DNA of 46,076 nt, from NCBI GenBank assembly GCA_025359905.1, contig JANYDF010000114.1, forward strand, positions 1 to 46,076, in the 5' to 3' direction. The translations under genes were made by a program, and so were the position numbers. Below the pieces are notes generated by a model. It saw only the letters and a program-made list of their open reading frames with translations. It was not told the DNA's origin and did not search any database. This DNA is from Rhodospirillales bacterium (GTDB taxonomy: Bacteria > Pseudomonadota > Alphaproteobacteria > Acetobacterales > Acetobacteraceae). Positions 31,554 through 41,400 of this stretch are shown here, piece by piece. Position 1 is the stretch's first letter; the number at the start of each line of letters is the position of its first letter.

Positions 31554-33107
31554 ATGAAATCTCTTCGTAATATCCTGCTTTCGACGGCGACTGCCGCCGG
31601 TCTGTTCGCGCTCGCTGCGCAACCTGCCGCTGCGGGCACTGTTCCGGCGGTCGGCACCGGCTACAAGCACGTCCTGCTGATCAGCGTGGACGGTATGCAC
31701 GCCATCGACCTGACCCGTTGGATTCAGAGCAACCCGACCAGCACGCTGGCCAAATTGAGCCATCGCGGCGTCATCTACTCCAATGCGCTGACCACCGGCC
31801 CGTCCGACTCGTTCCCCGGCATGATCGCGCAGGTTACTGGCGCGACGCCGAAATCCGCCGGCCTGTTCTATGACGACAGCTTCGACCGCACCATGTGGGC
31901 GGCTGGCAGCAACTGCCAGGGCGCGCCTGGCGCCGAGATCCAGAACTTCGAGAGCATCGACTGGAACCTGAACGACGTCACCGGCGGCGGCACGCTCGGC
32001 GACCCGATGTCGCAGATCAACCCGGCGAACCTGAACCTGGCGATGGTGAACGGCGCCTGCACGCCGCTGTATCCGCACAACTATCTGCACGTGAACACCA
32101 TCTTCGAAGTCATCAAGAACGCCGGCATGCTGACCGCCTGGTCGGATAAGCATCCGGCCTACGAAGTGCTGGGCGGCCCGTCGGGCAGCGGCATCACCGA
32201 CCTGTACACCCCGGAAATCAACTCGCAGATGTTCCTGGCCGGCGCCCCGGTGGGCGCCGACAATACCAAAAGCTACGCCGCCGTGCGCGCCTACGACTCG
32301 ATCAAGGTGAAGGCCGTCATCAACTGGATCGATGGCTGGAACAGCACCCACACCGCGAAGCCGGGCACGCCCGCGATCTTCGGCATGAACTTCCAGGCGG
32401 TCAGCGTCGGCCAGAAGCTGGCCAAGTCCGGCTATGGCGACACCCCCGGCATGCTTGGCGGCTATACCGATGGCAACGCGACGCCGGGCGCTGCCCTGGC
32501 GCTGCAACTGGCCTTCGTCGATGCCTCGCTCGGCAAGATGAAGAACGAGCTGATCAAGCAGGGCCTGGATAGCTCGACCCTGATCATCGTCAGCGCCAAG
32601 CACGGCCAGTCGCCGATCGACAAGTCCGCGCGCGTCGCCATCGACGACTCGCCGTACGCCAATATGCCGGGCCACGCCTTCCACATCGCCGACGACGCAT
32701 CGCTGATCTGGATGGACCCGGCGATGCAAAAAACCCAGTACGCCGCCGCCAAGGCGTGGCTGGTGGCCAACAGTGCGGCCCTCGGGATCGCTCAGGTGCT
32801 CGATCGTCCGTCGCTGACCGCGCTGTACAAGGACCCGTTCAACGACGCGCGGACTCCGGACTTCATCGCCGTTGTGAACCATGGCGTTGTCTACACCGGC
32901 GGCAGCAAGCTCTCCGAGCACGGCGGCTTCGCAGCCGACGACCGCAACGTGGCGCTGCTGCTGTCCGCCCCTGACCTCGGCGCGCGTATCGTCGAGACCG
33001 CCGCGCAAACCACGCAGATCGCGCCGACCATCCTGCGCGCGCTTGGCCTGAACCCCACCGACCTGCAAGGCGTCGTGCTGGAGAACACCAAGGTTCTGAG
33101 CCGCTAA
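31554..33107 (+). CDS. Secreted alkaline-phosphatase-superfamily phosphoesterase (NPP/type I phosphodiesterase-like)
   Basis: A 517-residue exported enzyme; signal peptide about 1-27 (ending QPAAA-G). Metal and catalytic motifs of the alkaline phosphatase superfamily are visible: SVDGMH (Asp46), TGPSDSFPGM with Ser86 as probable nucleophile, SDKH (Asp198/His200), SAKHGQSP (His350), and SEHGGFAADDRN near residue 455. The SAKHG motif replaces the SDHG of classical nucleotide pyrophosphatases. It should release phosphate from organic esters or diesters outside the cell. Lying within the T2SS cluster, flanked by gspL and gspJ units, it is a likely T2SS substrate. Confidence 0.88.
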   Translation: MKSLRNILLSTATAAGLFALAAQPAAAGTVPAVGTGYKHVLLISVDGMHAIDLTRWIQSNPTSTLAKLSHRGVIYSNALTTGPSDSFPGMIAQVTGATPKSAGLFYDDSFDRTMWAAGSNCQGAPGAEIQNFESIDWNLNDVTGGGTLGDPMSQINPANLNLAMVNGACTPLYPHNYLHVNTIFEVIKNAGMLTAWSDKHPAYEVLGGPSGSGITDLYTPEINSQMFLAGAPVGADNTKSYAAVRAYDSIKVKAVINWIDGWNSTHTAKPGTPAIFGMNFQAVSVGQKLAKSGYGDTPGMLGGYTDGNATPGAALALQLAFVDASLGKMKNELIKQGLDSSTLIIVSAKHGQSPIDKSARVAIDDSPYANMPGHAFHIADDASLIWMDPAMQKTQYAAAKAWLVANSAALGIAQVLDRPSLTALYKDPFNDARTPDFIAVVNHGVVYTGGSKLSEHGGFAADDRNVALLLSAPDLGARIVETAAQTTQIAPTILRALGLNPTDLQGVVLENTKVLSR

Positions 33108-33132
33108 GTCAGAGCCAACCGGCCCCCTCCGG

Positions 33133-33169
33133 AACGCCCCGCCGCAGCGATGCGGCGGGGCGTTGTTTT
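33133..33169 (+). terminator. Rho-independent terminator after the phosphatase gene
   Basis: Perfect 14-bp stem (33133-33146 with 33151-33164), GCGA loop, followed by GTTTTG. The left arm starts with AA, so it may also work for the converging gspJ transcript. Confidence 0.88.
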
Positions 33170-33174
33170 GTGCG

Positions 33175-33780
33175 CTATTCCTCGAAGCGCGCGCGCATCA
33201 GCGCCACGATCATCGTTGGCCAATGCCGCCGGTCGTCCTTGGCGAATTCCAGTTTCAACGACACCTGCAACGGCAGCGTCGGCTGGTTCCACACCGAAAC
33301 CCAGCCGCCACCCTGCGACGGCCAGCGCCGGTAGCTGAATTCGATGTGCTCGACGCCGTCCAGCAGCACGTTCTCCACCGGCAGTGCCGGGGCAATCAGC
33401 CGCTCGGCATGCGGATGCGGCGTCCAGCGCAGCACCAGACGGTGGCGCATATCCAGGCCCAGCCCCAAATCGGCATCCCGCACCGGCAACCCGGCGAGTT
33501 GCACCGGCAATTGGCTGCTGAATGCCAGTATATGGGCATCGCCCTTGAAGTTCGGCGGTTCGTTGAACTCGCCAGGGTCGGCGCCTTCCAGCAGATTGCG
33601 CAGCACCCGCTCCACGCCGTCGATGTCGGCGCGAGTCGCCACCAGGCGGCTCTCGGTATCCCAGGCCCGCAACCCGAAGCGCACGCCTTGCGACAGCCCG
33701 ACCATCAGGAAGCCGAGCACCACCAACGCCACTAGGATTTCCAGCAGCGTGAACCCGGCCTGACTATTCGTGCGCGCCAT
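33175..33780 (-). CDS. gspJ: T2SS minor pseudopilin GspJ
   Basis: A 201-residue prepilin. The leader MARTNSQAG is cut before FTLLEILVALVVLGFLM. The periplasmic part has RADIDGVERVLRNLLEGADP and VLLDGVEHIEFSYRRWPSQGGGWVSVWN, the latter typical of GspJ (FxYxx...W). ATG 33780 is used; the longer open frame to 33978 overlaps gspI out of frame. It is the last gene of the gspE-F-H-I-J unit, two bases after gspI. Confidence 0.9.
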   Translation of the reverse strand: MARTNSQAGFTLLEILVALVVLGFLMVGLSQGVRFGLRAWDTESRLVATRADIDGVERVLRNLLEGADPGEFNEPPNFKGDAHILAFSSQLPVQLAGLPVRDADLGLGLDMRHRLVLRWTPHPHAERLIAPALPVENVLLDGVEHIEFSYRRWPSQGGGWVSVWNQPTLPLQVSLKLEFAKDDRRHWPTMIVALMRARFEE

Positions 33781-33782
33781 GC

Positions 33783-34205
33783 TCAACCGCCCTTGGCCGC
33801 GCCGGGTGCGAGGCGTTTGGTTTCCAGCACAACTTTCCGCTCGCCGCCGCCGCTCTTCCAGCTTTCGGTGACGCTGATGCCGTACAGCGTGGCCTGCGTC
33901 GCGGCGGTGCTGGCCGGATCGTCGTTCGGCCCGCGCGCCAGCGTCACCGTGCCCGCCGGGGCGATGCGGATCTTCCAATGAAAGCCGCGCCCATCGTCGC
34001 CCTGCGACTCGCGGCCCGCCAAATCGAGATGACTGATCGATGCGATATGCGAGCGGGCCAGCGACACTGCTTCCTGATACTGGCTGGCGGTCTGCGTGGC
34101 GCGCAGCCCGCCCAGCACGGCGTCGAACATCACGCCCAGCGCCAGCGCCGCGATGACGAAGGCGACCAGCACTTCCAGCAGGGTAAAGCCATCCTCACGG
34201 CGCAT
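33783..34205 (-). CDS. gspI: T2SS minor pseudopilin GspI
   Basis: A 140-residue prepilin with a very short leader (MRREDG) before FTLLEVLVAFVIAALALG. The rest has EAVSLARSHIASISHLDLAG, consistent with GspI. GTG 34214 is an alternative start; ATG 34205 gives the more usual leader. It overlaps gspH by 11 bp. Confidence 0.86.
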   Translation of the reverse strand: MRREDGFTLLEVLVAFVIAALALGVMFDAVLGGLRATQTASQYQEAVSLARSHIASISHLDLAGRESQGDDGRGFHWKIRIAPAGTVTLARGPNDDPASTAATQATLYGISVTESWKSGGGERKVVLETKRLAPGAAKGG

Positions 34206-34671
34206 CGGCGACACTCACCCGTCCGGTCAGCCAATCCACGCCCACCACCATCCGCCGCTTGCCGTCGGCCAGCACGATCCGCCCGCCGCTGGAGCTGCCG
34301 TTGGCGGCAAAGCGGATTCCAGTCAGCTTCGGGCCGGGCACCGCTTCCAGCCCGCCGGCGGCGGTCAGCGTATAGTCCGGCGGCAACTGAAACGGCCGCT
34401 GCCCGGCAACGCTGATCATCCGCTGCTCGCCGTTGATCGCCACCATCACTGGCGTATCCGCCGCTATCGCCGCCCCACGCGCTTGCCGCAGCGTTTGCAC
34501 CAATTGCGCCACCACCGCGCGCTGATCCAGCGTGCGGCTTCGCTGCGGCCCGCGCGTGGCGGCGATCCCCGCCACCAGTCCCAGCACCACCAGCACGATG
34601 ATCATTTCCAGCAGCGTGAACCCAGCCGCCGCCGCGCGGCCGGGCGGCATTTTGCTACCCGGCGAGGTCAT
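34195..34671 (-). CDS. gspH: T2SS minor pseudopilin GspH
   Basis: A prepilin of up to 158 residues. The segment AAAAGFTLLEMIIVLVVLGLVAG marks the cleavage site and helix, followed by QRAVVAQLVQTLRQARGAAIAADTPVMVAINGEQRM, typical of GspH. ATG 34671 overlaps gspF by 17 bp; ATG 34650, just after the gspF stop, would give a 10-residue leader and is equally plausible. Confidence 0.87.
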   Translation of the reverse strand: MTSPGSKMPPGRAAAAGFTLLEMIIVLVVLGLVAGIAATRGPQRSRTLDQRAVVAQLVQTLRQARGAAIAADTPVMVAINGEQRMISVAGQRPFQLPPDYTLTAAGGLEAVPGPKLTGIRFAANGSSSGGRIVLADGKRRMVVGVDWLTGRVSVADAP

Positions 34672-35875
34672 TGAGGCTCAGCATCGCAAGCAGCAGCGAG
34701 GCGACGATCCCGGCGATGGCGGCACCGATCAGAATGGTGATCACCGGCACCAGCAGGGAAACCAGCCGCTGCACGCCGAGCCGTGTGTTTTCCTCGTGAA
34801 TTTCCGCCGCCCGCAGCGCCATCTGGCCAAGCTGCGCGGTCTCCTCGCCCAGCCGCAGCAGATAGATCAGCCGGATCGGAAACAGCTTGGAGTCGCCAAG
34901 CGGGCGCGACAGTCCCTGCCCGCCCTTGGCGCTGTTGGTCGCCTGTTCCACCGCTGCCACCGCCGCCAGATTGCCGATGGCGTCGCGCACGATGTCGAGG
35001 GCTGCAATCAGCGGCAGGCCGTTGATCAGCAGCGTGCCGATGGTGCGCGAAAACCGCGCCGCCAGCGCCTCACGCGCCAACCGGCCGATGATCGGCAGAT
35101 GCAGAATGATGGTATCGGCGCGCAGCCGGATCGGTGGACGGGTCAGGGCTTGCCGGATCGCCAGCACCAGCAAAATCACGCCGAGCAGCGCGTACAGCCC
35201 GTAATTGGTGGCGTAATTGCCCAGATCGATCAGAATTTGCGTGGGCCGCGGCAACGCCGCGCCATTCTGCTCGAACAGCGGCACGAATTGTGGCAACACC
35301 TGGGTCAGCAGCAGCGCGATGGCGCCGATGGCCGCGATCACCAGCAGCGTTGGGTAGATCATCGCCGACTGGATGGTGGCGTTCAGGCTGCGCTCGCGCT
35401 CCAGCAGCGTGGCCAATCGCTCCAACGTCGGGGCCAGCGACCCGCCCGCCTCACCGGCGCGCACCAGCCCGACGTACAAACGGGGAAAACTTTTCGGATG
35501 CTTGCCGAGCGACACGGCCAGCGACGTGCCGTCGCGCACCGAGGCGCGCAGCGCATCCATCACCGTTTTGACCCGTGGGTTCGGCGCAGTTTCAACCAGG
35601 AAGCGCAGCGCCCGGTCCAAATCCTGCCCCGCGCCGAGCATGATCGACAATTCGCGGGTGATGTTGGTGACATCCTGCCGCGACAGCCGCGCGCCGCCGC
35701 CGAACTCCATGCTCAGCAGTCCGGCCAGAAAGCCGCTGGCCACTGGCTCGGCGCGCACCGGAATGCTGCCCTGCTTACGCAGTTGCTCGATCACCGCCGC
35801 CTCATTGGCCGCCTCGATGATGCCGTGCGTGGTCTCCCCGGCCGGGGTGATCGCGGTGTAGCGGAAGCTGGCCAT
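34655..35875 (-). CDS. gspF: T2SS inner-membrane platform protein GspF
   Basis: A 406-residue polytopic protein of normal GspF length. MASFRYTAITPAGETTHGIIEA is the usual N-terminus; two GspF repeats follow (about 70-195 and 270-400; ELSIMLGAGQDLDRAL, GEAGGSLAPTLERLA and TLLINGLPLIAALDIVRDAIGN, GEETAQLGQMALRAAEIHEE). Three membrane segments are visible. ATG 35875 follows GAGG located at the end of gspE, 4 bp after its stop. Confidence 0.95.
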   Translation of the reverse strand: MASFRYTAITPAGETTHGIIEAANEAAVIEQLRKQGSIPVRAEPVASGFLAGLLSMEFGGGARLSRQDVTNITRELSIMLGAGQDLDRALRFLVETAPNPRVKTVMDALRASVRDGTSLAVSLGKHPKSFPRLYVGLVRAGEAGGSLAPTLERLATLLERERSLNATIQSAMIYPTLLVIAAIGAIALLLTQVLPQFVPLFEQNGAALPRPTQILIDLGNYATNYGLYALLGVILLVLAIRQALTRPPIRLRADTIILHLPIIGRLAREALAARFSRTIGTLLINGLPLIAALDIVRDAIGNLAAVAAVEQATNSAKGGQGLSRPLGDSKLFPIRLIYLLRLGEETAQLGQMALRAAEIHEENTRLGVQRLVSLLVPVITILIGAAIAGIVASLLLAMLSLNDLAG

Positions 35876-35879
35876 GCCG

Positions 35880-37595
35880 CTATGCCTCGGCGGCGCGGAT
35901 ACTGCGCATGACTTCCTCGATGGTCGTCACACCCTCCAGCGCCGCGTCCAGCCCGGCGTCGAACATGGTCGGCATCCCGGCCGCCACCGCCGCGCGCTCG
36001 ATATCGGCGTGGTCGGCGTGGGCGAACACCAGCCGCTCGATAGCCGGATCGGGGTGCAGAAATTCGGCGATGGCGAGGCGGCCCTTGTAGCCGGTCTGGC
36101 GGCAGGCGGCGCAGCCTTGCGGATGCCACAGCGTGATCGGGCGCTTGGCGGTGCGGCGCGCGAGGTCGAAGCGTTCGATCAATTCGGGGGCCGCTTCGGC
36201 TTCAGTCTTGCAGGCGGCGCACAAACGCCGCACCAGCCGTTGCGCCAGCACGCCGCGCAGCACGGCGGTCAACAGGTAATCCTCCAGTCCCATGTCGCGC
36301 AGCCGGGTGATCGTGGCGGCAGCGGAATTTGTATGCAGGGTACTTAACACCAGATGCCCGGTCAGCGCCGCCTGCACGGCAATCTGCGCGGTCTCCAGAT
36401 CGCGGATTTCGCCGACCATGATCACGTCCGGGTCCTGGCGCAAAATGGACCGCAGCAGCGTGGCGAAGGTCAGGCCGATCTGCGGCTTGACCTGGATTTG
36501 ATTGATGCCGCGCAACTGGTATTCGATAGGATCTTCAACGGTGACGACCTTGCGCGAGATCGAATTGAGCGACATCAGCCCGGAATACAGCGTGGTGGTC
36601 TTGCCCGACCCGGTGGGCCCGGTCACCAGCACGATACCGTTGGGCAGATTGAGCGCCTCGGTCAGCCGCCCGATCACCTGCGCTGGCAGGCCAAGCTTGG
36701 CATAGTCGAACGCCACGGCGGTGCGATCCAACACGCGCATCACCACCGTCTCGCCCCACAGGCTCGGGATGGTGGAAACGCGGAAATCGACTTCCTGGCC
36801 GCGCACCGCCAGCTTGATGCGCCCGTCCTGCGGCAGCCGCCGCTCGGCGATGTCGAGCTTGGCCATGATCTTGACGCGCGAGGTGATCGCCGGGATCAGC
36901 CGCGCCGGCGGGCTGTCGGCTTCCTGCAACACGCCGTCGTAGCGGTAGCGCACCCGCAGCCGATCCTCGAACGGTTCGATGTGAATGTCGCTGGCGTGGG
37001 TTTCCACCGCGCGCGAGATCAACTGGTTGACCAGCCGGATCACCGGGGCTTCGCTGGCCAAGTCCTTCAGCCGCTCGGCGTCCTCCTCCAAAGGCTCGCC
37101 GCCGTCCTCATGCCCGGTTTCCTCGGCCACTGTCTCATCGCGGTACAGCCGCTCGAACGCCGCTTCAATCTCAATGGGAACAGCGACTTCCAGCACCACG
37201 CGCTTGCCGGTGGCCGCCGCGATGGCGGCCGGGGTGAAGTCGTCGAGCGGGTCGGTCGCGGCCACCACCAGCACGTCGCCTTCAAGCGCGATCGGCAACG
37301 CGCGGGCGGTTCGCAGGAAGCGCGTGGTCAGCCGCTCGGGGAACAGCGGTTCCTCCGGGTAGCGGCTCGGCGGCACCACGGTGGTGCCGAGCAGCGCCGC
37401 GTAGGCTTCCGCCAAGCCGCGCTCGCCCACCAAACCCAACTGGATCATCACGCTGTCCAGCCGCTGCCCCGATTCGGTGGCGACGCGGCGCGCGCGGTCG
37501 AGCGTTTTAACGTCGCACTGGCCCTGTTGCATCAGCAACTGCGCCAAAGCTTCCATATCTTGCTGCGGGCCATGCCCGGCCGTAATCGCGTCCAC
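35880..37595 (-). CDS. gspE: T2SS ATPase GspE
   Basis: A 571-residue cytoplasmic ATPase. An N1E-like domain (about 15-150) is followed by the ATPase: LISRAVETHASDIHIEPFE (192-210), Walker A GPTGSGKTT (326-334), Asp box VTVEDPIEYQ (351-360), Walker B-like DPDVIMVGEIRD (388-399) and His box LSTLHTNSA (417-425). A zinc-binding four-Cys motif is intact (CAAC 459-462, CAAC 495-498). The start is GTG 37595 with GAGGG upstream. It opens the gspE-F-H-I-J unit and is divergent from the prepilin peptidase gene. Confidence 0.95.
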   Translation of the reverse strand: MDAITAGHGPQQDMEALAQLLMQQGQCDVKTLDRARRVATESGQRLDSVMIQLGLVGERGLAEAYAALLGTTVVPPSRYPEEPLFPERLTTRFLRTARALPIALEGDVLVVAATDPLDDFTPAAIAAATGKRVVLEVAVPIEIEAAFERLYRDETVAEETGHEDGGEPLEEDAERLKDLASEAPVIRLVNQLISRAVETHASDIHIEPFEDRLRVRYRYDGVLQEADSPPARLIPAITSRVKIMAKLDIAERRLPQDGRIKLAVRGQEVDFRVSTIPSLWGETVVMRVLDRTAVAFDYAKLGLPAQVIGRLTEALNLPNGIVLVTGPTGSGKTTTLYSGLMSLNSISRKVVTVEDPIEYQLRGINQIQVKPQIGLTFATLLRSILRQDPDVIMVGEIRDLETAQIAVQAALTGHLVLSTLHTNSAAATITRLRDMGLEDYLLTAVLRGVLAQRLVRRLCAACKTEAEAAPELIERFDLARRTAKRPITLWHPQGCAACRQTGYKGRLAIAEFLHPDPAIERLVFAHADHADIERAAVAAGMPTMFDAGLDAALEGVTTIEEVMRSIRAAEA

Positions 37596-37648
37596 CAGAC
37601 CCTCGCTCCGGCGCCTGCGCCTGAATGCTGTATTGGTATATCAGGTGC

Positions 37649-37666
37649 GGGCAACGCAAGTGACAG
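37649..37666 (-). promoter_or_regulatory. Candidate Pho-type promoter upstream of gspE
   Basis: Minus strand CTGTCAC-TTGC-GTTGCCC (first half perfect against CTGTCAY, second half poor) is followed after 8 bp by TATACC, where a -10 would sit. Transcription would start about 40 bp before the GTG of gspE. Only suggestive. Confidence 0.3.
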
Positions 37667-37676
37667 GGCCGCAATA

Positions 37677-38417
37677 GTGGGTTGGTGGATTCCTTTGCTG
37701 GCCGCCCCATTCGCGGGCAGCGTGGCTGGCGTGCTGATCCGGCGGCTGCCGCTGGCCAAGCCGAACCTGTGGGGCCGCTCAGCCTGCGAAAGTTGCGGCC
37801 ATACGCTGCAACCTTGGGAACTGGTGCCGCTGCTGAGTTACGCCGTGCAGCGCGGCCGCTGCACGGCCTGCGGGGCCCGGATCGCACCCGCCCATATCGC
37901 GGTCGAACTAGCCGCCATGGCCGTGGCGGCCGTGGCCGCCGCCGCGGGACTTGAAGATGTCACACTCTGGCAGGGCTGCGCGTTCGGCTGGGTGTTGCTG
38001 ACGCTGGCGTGGCTCGATTGGGAGAATTTCTGGCTGCCCGACGTGCTGACCTTGCCGTTGCTGGTCGGCGGACTGGCGCTGACCTGGCTGGTGACGCCCT
38101 GGGCGTTGACCGATCACGCGCTCGGCGCCGTGGCCGGATACGCCGGGTTGCAAGCGCTCAACCTGCTCTACCGCACGTTACGCAAGCGCGACGGGCTGGG
38201 CGAAGGCGACGCCAAGTTGCTGGCGGCGGGCGGCGCGTGGCTCGGCTGGCAGGCGCTGCCCGACGTGGTTCTGCTCGGCGCATTGGCCGGGATCGGCCTC
38301 GCCGGTGTCGCCAAGCTGCGCGGCGCCACGCTGGCCGCCGCGACCAAGCTGCCGTTCGGCACCGCGCTGGCCGCCGCGATCTGGGCGGTATGGCTGGCGC
38401 AGAACTGGCCGGATTAG
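37677..38417 (+). CDS. gspO: Prepilin peptidase (GspO/PilD)
   Basis: A 246-residue polytopic membrane protease/N-methylase. The N-terminal cytoplasmic domain keeps the zinc cysteines C37/C40 and C62/C65. Candidate catalytic aspartates are in LDWENFWLPDVLTLPL (D114/D122) and in the GEGDAK motif (D178). The start is GTG 37677, with AGGG about 10 bases upstream. It processes GspG-K pseudopilins from this locus. It ends 7 bp from the convergent tpsA gene. Confidence 0.9.
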   Translation: MGWWIPLLAAPFAGSVAGVLIRRLPLAKPNLWGRSACESCGHTLQPWELVPLLSYAVQRGRCTACGARIAPAHIAVELAAMAVAAVAAAAGLEDVTLWQGCAFGWVLLTLAWLDWENFWLPDVLTLPLLVGGLALTWLVTPWALTDHALGAVAGYAGLQALNLLYRTLRKRDGLGEGDAKLLAAGGAWLGWQALPDVVLLGALAGIGLAGVAKLRGATLAAATKLPFGTALAAAIWAVWLAQNWPD

Positions 38418-38424
38418 CGCCGGC

Positions 38425-41400
38425 TCACGCGCCGAAGCCCAGCACTTCGACCACGATCACCGAGGCCTCCGCCGCCTGCCGCTTGCGGCGCTGTTCGTCC
38501 GCCGAGCCGCTGGCGGCACTTTGCGCGGCGCCCGAAGTCGATGCCGCCGCCTGCAACGCGCCGACATTGGACACCGCGACCGCCGGCGCGCCCGCCGTCT
38601 TGCCGCCGACCGAGAGGTTATTGGCATTAGACACCGAAAGTGCCGCCAGCGTCAGGTTGCCAGACACGCGAATACCCGCCTCGCCCGCATCGATGGTGCC
38701 CTGCGGTGCGACAAGATCGACGTCGCCTGCCGGAATGCCCGGCACCGAGGACAGCGTGGCGATACCCGCACCGTTGGTCGGCGCCGTCGGCGCCAGCGTC
38801 AGGTCGCCTAGCTGGTCGTAGGTAATGCTCGGCGGCTGGTAGACCACCGAGGTCTTGGTGCCGATACCGGCGTTCACGTCGCCGGTGGCCGACCACAACT
38901 GGATATTTCCGCCGTAGGTCGTGAACACGCGGCTTTGGCCGAGCACGACGGAGCCGCGCGCGAAGGCTGCGATGTTGCCGGAGCCGAAGGTGATCAGACC
39001 GGTGTTGCTGCCCGGTTGCAGCCCGCCGGACAACCCCAGCAGAACTTGGCCGCCGGGCGCCAGCACTTGAATATCGCCGCCGAACTGGGTGCTGATGCCA
39101 GCGTCGAACACCACCGGCTGTCCGGTTGCGCTGTTGTTGATCACGCCGCCGACGGTGGCCGTCACCCGCCCGCTATACATCGTCACGTCGCCGCTATAGG
39201 CAAAGCCGCTTCCGGCGGCCTTGGCGGCCAGCACGCTGGCTGGCACCACTGAGTCATAGGCCGCGCTGTCCAGTGCCGCGTTCGGGTCGGTGGCGGCTGA
39301 GGGAGCCGGGGTCCACGGCAGCAAGGCGTACATCGCCTCGGTGCCGCGCACGTAGCTGTGGTAGCGGCGGCTGGACGCGCTGGTCGCCTCGCGGCCGCTG
39401 GCCTTCAATTCCTCGAAGAACACGCGGCGGGCGAACACGTCCTGTTGCAGCACTGGCAACGCCAAGAAATAGGCCAGCGCATCGGCCTGGGTGCCGGTGT
39501 AGCCGTAGGTCCGCTGCAACCATGCCAGCAATTCACTGGCGTAGGTGACCGCGACCTTGCCGCTATTCTGCGGCGCGGTCAGCGCGAAGTTCGGATCGGC
39601 CAGATTGGCGGCATTCATATACAGCGATGCAAAGCCCGCTGCATCGATCCCAGCGCCGCCGGTACCCGCGAGCGCGGTAATGGCCGCGCCGCCGTCACGG
39701 TTCTGCGCCGAAATATTGTAGACTGGGCCAATCGACTTCAACATGCCTTCATCGAGCTGATTGATCGAGCCGCCAGCATCGACTTCGAGCAATCCTGGCC
39801 CGGCGATGTAGAAATACGAACTCAGAATGTCGCGCCCTGCCGACACCAGCGAAATATCGTTGGTGCCGCTGTTCATGATCAGATTGCCGCTGCTGATTGC
39901 CGAAGGGTTGGCGGTCGCGGCCTGATTCTGCTCGTTGGCGAACACCGTGCTGCCAAGCGCCGGGTTGGCCGGATCGAGCGACGGGCGGGTGCCGGACGCC
40001 ACGATGTCGCGCCCGGCCAAAATCCAGGTCGATTTCGCGGCAATGTACCAAGTGGTGGGCGTAATCCCGCTGCCTGCCGCGAAATTGAGGATTTCGCCGG
40101 TGCGGAAATCGACGATATCGCCACTGGCGGCGTAGATGCGGGCCGGTTGCGTATCGTTGGCGTGCAGATTGTCGGCCGGCGTGTCGGCGGCAAAGGCGAA
40201 CAGTGAATACGGCCCGGTCGCGCCAATGAATGTATTGGTCACCGAAATCTGCTTGGCGCCCACGGTCGCGTTGGCCGTGTAGGCTGGCAGGAACGGGTTG
40301 GGCAGTGCCGAGGCCGAGGTGCCGCCGGACAGGTTGCTGTTGGCATTGGCGCCCGACATGTCGATGCTATAGCCAGCGGCGTAGATCGAACCTTGCGCGA
40401 GCAACTGCAACTGGCCGTTCGCCGCCGGGGCCAGTTCCAGCGAGCGGTTCATGCTGGTGCCGATGCTGCGCAACGTGCCGTAGTAGATACTGCCGCTGTC
40501 GGCGATCACATTCAGCGTCGCCGGATCGACGAAGCGGCTATCGGTCGGCATGTCGTTGCTGAAGCCGCTGCCGAGCGCGCCGTACAGCGGCTGCGTGGTC
40601 GGCGTGACGTTGCCGCCCAGCGATTCCAGCGTGATCGAGGTCTGCTGCGTCCACAGCGAGAACGCGGTGACGCCGCCTGCGGCTGCGGTCAGCGTCTTGC
40701 CGTTAGCCAGCGTATCGGTGAAGCCCGGCTGATCCTGCGTTGGCAGCCGCCCGGCGTCGCCTGCCCCGGCCAGCACGAGGTCCCGCAGTGTGCCGATCTG
40801 CACTTGGGCATCGCCCGCCACCACAATCAGCCCGCCCTGCTCGATGGCAACGCCCGCATTGTACGGGTTTAGCGGGCGGGTATCGACCGGATCGATGCTG
40901 CCATATTGGTAGACGATGCGGCCGATCTGCCCGGCCTGCACGGCGATACCGCCGCGCAGATCGGTCACCGTGCCGTTCAGGCCGTCGTAGCTGACGCCCT
41001 GGTTGCCTTCGTCGAGGCTGTTCAACGTGCCGCCGATCCGCAGCGTCAGCGTGCCGCCGGAGACCGCGCCGCCCACCGTGCTGACGCTGGTCACCCGCCC
41101 GGTGCTGGCCACCGCGAGGTCGAGGCCCTGGCTGCGCTGGTTGGAGTCGCGGCCCACCGTCACGCCCGCGTCGCCACCCACCAGCACCGTCAGGTTGCCG
41201 CCGCCGAGCGTGCCGATGCCGGTGAAGCCGGTCAGCGCCGCTTGCGTGCCGGTGCCTGCCGCGATCTGCGGCAACACATAGCTGCCGAAGTTGATCCACC
41301 ACGCGGTGGATTGCGCGGCGACGCCTGCGGTGTTGCCGGTGCCCTGCCGCCACAGCCAGTTGCCGACCCAGTCGCTGGCCGGGGAGCCCGACGAATTCGA

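Noticed and set aside
36354-37676. Long open plus-strand frame running into the prepilin peptidase gene (continuous to 38417)
   Set aside because: It lies opposite gspE, is Arg/His/Gln-rich, and only the part from GTG 37677 resembles a real protein; the rest is an antisense shadow in GC-rich DNA.
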